The translations under genes and the position numbers were made by a program. From Oscillibacter sp. (GTDB lineage Bacteria; Bacillota; Clostridia; Oscillospirales; Oscillospiraceae), in NCBI GenBank assembly GCA_003522105.1, contig DPGF01000075.1, forward strand, positions 1 to 5,528: 5,528 nt of DNA. The letters run 5' to 3'. Of the stretch, positions 3,402 through 5,528 are shown piece after piece. The stretch's first letter is position 1. Each line of letters starts with the position of its first letter. A model generated the notes under the pieces. It saw nothing but the letters and a program-made list of their open reading frames with translations, was not told the origin of the DNA and did no database searches.

Positions 3402-5303
3402 ATGAAACATAAGGGATTGCGTCTGGGCGCGCTTTTCTGCGCCGCGGCGATGACAATAACCACAAGCGCGCAGGCGTTGAGCGTGGAGGAAGCCTACGAT
3501 ATTTTGCGCCGCAGCTATGTTGACCGGCTGCCGCGCGCGGCGAAGGACGCGGAATCGCTCGACGAGCTTTTCTCCTACACCGATAACTATACCTGCTACA
3601 TGACGGAAGAGGAGTATCAGACGTTTCTTTCAAGCGTGGAGGGTGAAGTGAGCTTTGCCGGTATCGGCGCGGAGATCACCTATGCGCCGGAGGGAATCTC
3701 GATTGTTTCCGTGCTGAAAGGCGGCGGCGCGGAAAAGGCGGGGCTCAAAGCGGGCGATATGATCATCGCCATCGAGGGCGAGTCCTGCGCGCCGGGCAGT
3801 GAAGAGCAGCGCGCAAGGCTTGTCGGCGAGGCGGGCACGCAGGTGCGCGTCACCGTCCGCCACACGGACGGCAGCGAGGAGGACTATACCATTACGCGCG
3901 CCGCCGTTGTGCAGGCGAATACAACGGTCAGCGCGGCGGACGGCGTGGGCTATATCGACTGCGACAGCTTCGGCACGCAGACGGGGACTTATTTTCAGGA
4001 CGGCGTGCGCAAATATGACAGCGCCGTGCGCACATGGATCGTGGATCTGCGCGGCAACAGCGGTGGGCTTACCTCCGCGGCGGTGACGGCGCTCGGCACA
4101 TTTTCCGGCGCGGGAGAGCTTGTTTATTTTGTCGATCAGAGCGGCGAGAGCAGCGCGCAGCGCTATGACGGAAAAGATCTGACGGACAAGCCTGCCATCG
4201 TGCTGATGGACAGCGGCAGCGCCAGCGCGTCGGAGATCTTTGCCGGCGGCATTCTGGGTACGTCCTCCGGCATCGTCATCGGCACGCGCAGCTACGGCAA
4301 GGGCGTGGCGCAGGTTTTGTTCGACGAGTCGAACTGCCCGTATCTGCACGGCGATGCCGTGAAGGTGACGGCGTACCGTTTCTACTGCGCGGGCGGCAAC
4401 ACGACCGACCGCATCGGCGTGATACCGACGCTCTTTCTCCCGCAGGCGCAGGCCGCTGCTGCGGCGCGCCTGCTCAGCGGCGAAAAGACGAAGGACGGCG
4501 GTGCGTATCTGCATCTGGTGCTGAACGGCTGCGACTTCTACATTGACATTCCTGCGGCGAAGGAGAGCTCTTCCACCGCGCTGGAGGCGATCTTAACGGC
4601 GCTGACGCCCTCCGCGGTGCTTTGCTGGGGCGAAAACGGCGGCGAAACGGCGCTCACTCCTGCGCAGGCGCGCGAAAAGTGCGGCTTTGCCGCAGCTTCT
4701 GCACTGGACTTTACCGACGTGGCGGGCAGCGAATATGCCGGGGAGATCAATGCGCTCGCGGCGAGCCGCATTGTCCTTGGTAATCAGGGAAAATTCCGGC
4801 CGGACGACACAATGACGCGCGCGGAGGTCTGCGCGCTGCTCGCGCAGGCGCTCGACCTCTATTGGCTTGCAGACGGGTATTTTACCGATGTTGCCAAGGA
4901 GAGCTGGTATGCGCCGAGCGTGAATGCGATGGCGGCGATCGGCCTCGTCTCCGGTGTGGGCGGCGGAAAGTTCGACCCGAATGCGACGATGACGCAGGAG
5001 GAATTTATCACCGTATTGGGAAATCTTGTGGAGTTTGTGAATCTGGACGCGCGGGCGTTCCTCGACAAGAAGCCGCTGGCTATCTTGCAGCCGCTGCCGA
5101 AGTATCGCAATCGCGGCTTTTCCCCTTGGGCGATCCGGGGAGTGGAGGTGCTGACCAACTCTGTATTCGATGAGGACGGAAACGCCGTGAACCTGTATTG
5201 TACCGCTTTTGAGGACATCGAGCCCAAGGCACCTATCCTGCGCGGCCAGGCTGCGGCGGCGCTCTGCCGCGCGCTGCGCACGACGGGTGTGATAGAGGAT
5301 TGA
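3402..5303 (+). CDS. Secreted S41 (C-terminal processing) serine protease with PDZ and SLH domains
   Basis: This is a 633-aa exported protease of the CtpA/Prc type, which cleaves proteins near their C-termini outside the membrane. A signal peptide (1-25: basic start, hydrophobic core, AQA at the cut site) is followed by a helical region. A PDZ domain (about 84-165, with FAGIGAEI and GLKAGDMIIAIEG) comes next, then the S41 catalytic domain (about 170-345). SGSASASEIFAG gives nucleophile Ser275, and SYGKGVAQ gives Lys300 and Gln304. The 25-residue Ser-Lys spacing and Lys+4 Gln match known CTPs, so it should be active. Residues about 365-430 are unassigned. Three S-layer homology repeats close the protein (about 437-484, 493-546 and a degenerate 571-626), predicting attachment to cell-wall polysaccharide. 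The mature part has 11 cysteines. The start is set by AAAGGAG 7 nt upstream. It is the first gene of an operon with the GIY-YIG gene; its natural substrate is unknown. Confidence 0.92.
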   Translation: MKHKGLRLGALFCAAAMTITTSAQALSVEEAYDILRRSYVDRLPRAAKDAESLDELFSYTDNYTCYMTEEEYQTFLSSVEGEVSFAGIGAEITYAPEGISIVSVLKGGGAEKAGLKAGDMIIAIEGESCAPGSEEQRARLVGEAGTQVRVTVRHTDGSEEDYTITRAAVVQANTTVSAADGVGYIDCDSFGTQTGTYFQDGVRKYDSAVRTWIVDLRGNSGGLTSAAVTALGTFSGAGELVYFVDQSGESSAQRYDGKDLTDKPAIVLMDSGSASASEIFAGGILGTSSGIVIGTRSYGKGVAQVLFDESNCPYLHGDAVKVTAYRFYCAGGNTTDRIGVIPTLFLPQAQAAAAARLLSGEKTKDGGAYLHLVLNGCDFYIDIPAAKESSSTALEAILTALTPSAVLCWGENGGETALTPAQAREKCGFAAASALDFTDVAGSEYAGEINALAASRIVLGNQGKFRPDDTMTRAEVCALLAQALDLYWLADGYFTDVAKESWYAPSVNAMAAIGLVSGVGGGKFDPNATMTQEEFITVLGNLVEFVNLDARAFLDKKPLAILQPLPKYRNRGFSPWAIRGVEVLTNSVFDEDGNAVNLYCTAFEDIEPKAPILRGQAAAALCRALRTTGVIED

Positions 5304-5304
5304 G

Positions 5305-5528
5305 ATGGACTGGTACGTTTACATGCTGCGCTGTGCGGACGGTTCGCTCTACACGGGAATCGCAGCGGACGTGGAGCGCCGCTTTGAAGAGCACAAAAGC
5401 GGGCGCGGGGCAAAGTATACGCGCTCGCATCCGCCCCTTGCGGTAGTGTACCGCGAAAAGTTTTCCGACAAGGGCGCGGCGCTGCGGCGCGAGGCCGCCA
5501 TCAAAAAGCTGCCGCGCGCGAAAAAACT
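5305..5528 (+). CDS. GIY-YIG domain protein, UPF0213/YhbQ-like (3' end beyond window)
   Basis: This small cytoplasmic protein has a stand-alone GIY-YIG nuclease fold, of the kind usually about 80-100 aa long. Only 74 codons lie in the window. It opens MDWYVYMLRCADGSLYTGI, giving the paired motifs YVY (4-6) and YTG (16-18). Then come the conserved arginines R25-R26, H30, the KYTR segment (37-40) and LRREAAIKKL (60-69), with the likely metal-binding Glu63. The start lies one base after the protease stop (TGA-G-ATG). GAGGA (5295-5299), inside the end of the protease gene, serves as its ribosome-binding site, so translation is probably coupled. Members of this group have been linked to DNA repair or nuclease activity, but the biological role is poorly known. 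It continues past the right edge and no stop is seen. Confidence 0.9.
   Translation, partial: MDWYVYMLRCADGSLYTGIAADVERRFEEHKSGRGAKYTRSHPPLAVVYREKFSDKGAALRREAAIKKLPRAKK

Noticed and set aside
3630..4514. 294-codon minus-strand open frame inside the protease gene
   Set aside because: Antisense shadow of a well-supported protease domain; the composition is Arg/Ala/His-rich and without motifs, and no ribosome-binding site or promoter was seen.

Overview
The window looks like chromosomal DNA from a GC-rich, low-oxygen Bacillota bacterium, most likely a gut-type clostridium (Oscillospirales or a relative). The support is a tetrahydrofolate (THF) riboswitch in front of an ECF folate-transporter subunit, strong GGAGG ribosome-binding sites, sigma-A type promoters, and a cell-wall-anchored SLH protease. 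The exact taxon is an inference. No mobile element, CRISPR array, tRNA or rRNA is visible.

Layout. Positions 1-101 hold the start of a leftward transcript: a strong minus-strand promoter and a leader with no start codon before the window edge. Positions 195-528 are the regulatory leader of folT on the plus strand: a promoter, a hairpin at the 5' end, a THF riboswitch aptamer and an intrinsic terminator/attenuator. folT (529-1167) follows. A 16-bp-stem bidirectional terminator (1181-1215) separates it from a convergent two-gene minus-strand operon. That operon is rsmI (16S rRNA C1402 2'-O-methyltransferase), then an uncharacterised SAM methyltransferase joined to it by a 4-nt ATGA overlap. A compact divergent promoter region (about 3248-3401) with a perfect 22-bp palindrome separates rsmI from a plus-strand pair: a secreted S41/CTP-type protease with PDZ and SLH repeats (3402-5303), and, one base later, a GIY-YIG nuclease-domain protein cut by the right edge.

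How the parts relate. The folT unit is a self-contained folate-uptake circuit, in which the transcript senses reduced folate and controls the membrane subunit that imports it. The energising ECF module (EcfA/A'/T) is not here and must be shared from elsewhere. The rsmI operon pairs a ribosome-modifying enzyme with a second methyltransferase of unknown substrate. The protease acts outside the membrane on the cell wall; its coupling to a small nuclease-fold protein looks like simple operon packing. Most of the window is ordinary core genome. The features most worth a second look are the riboswitch leader with its competing pairings, the palindromic divergent control region, the orphan methyltransferase, and the cysteine-rich SLH protease.
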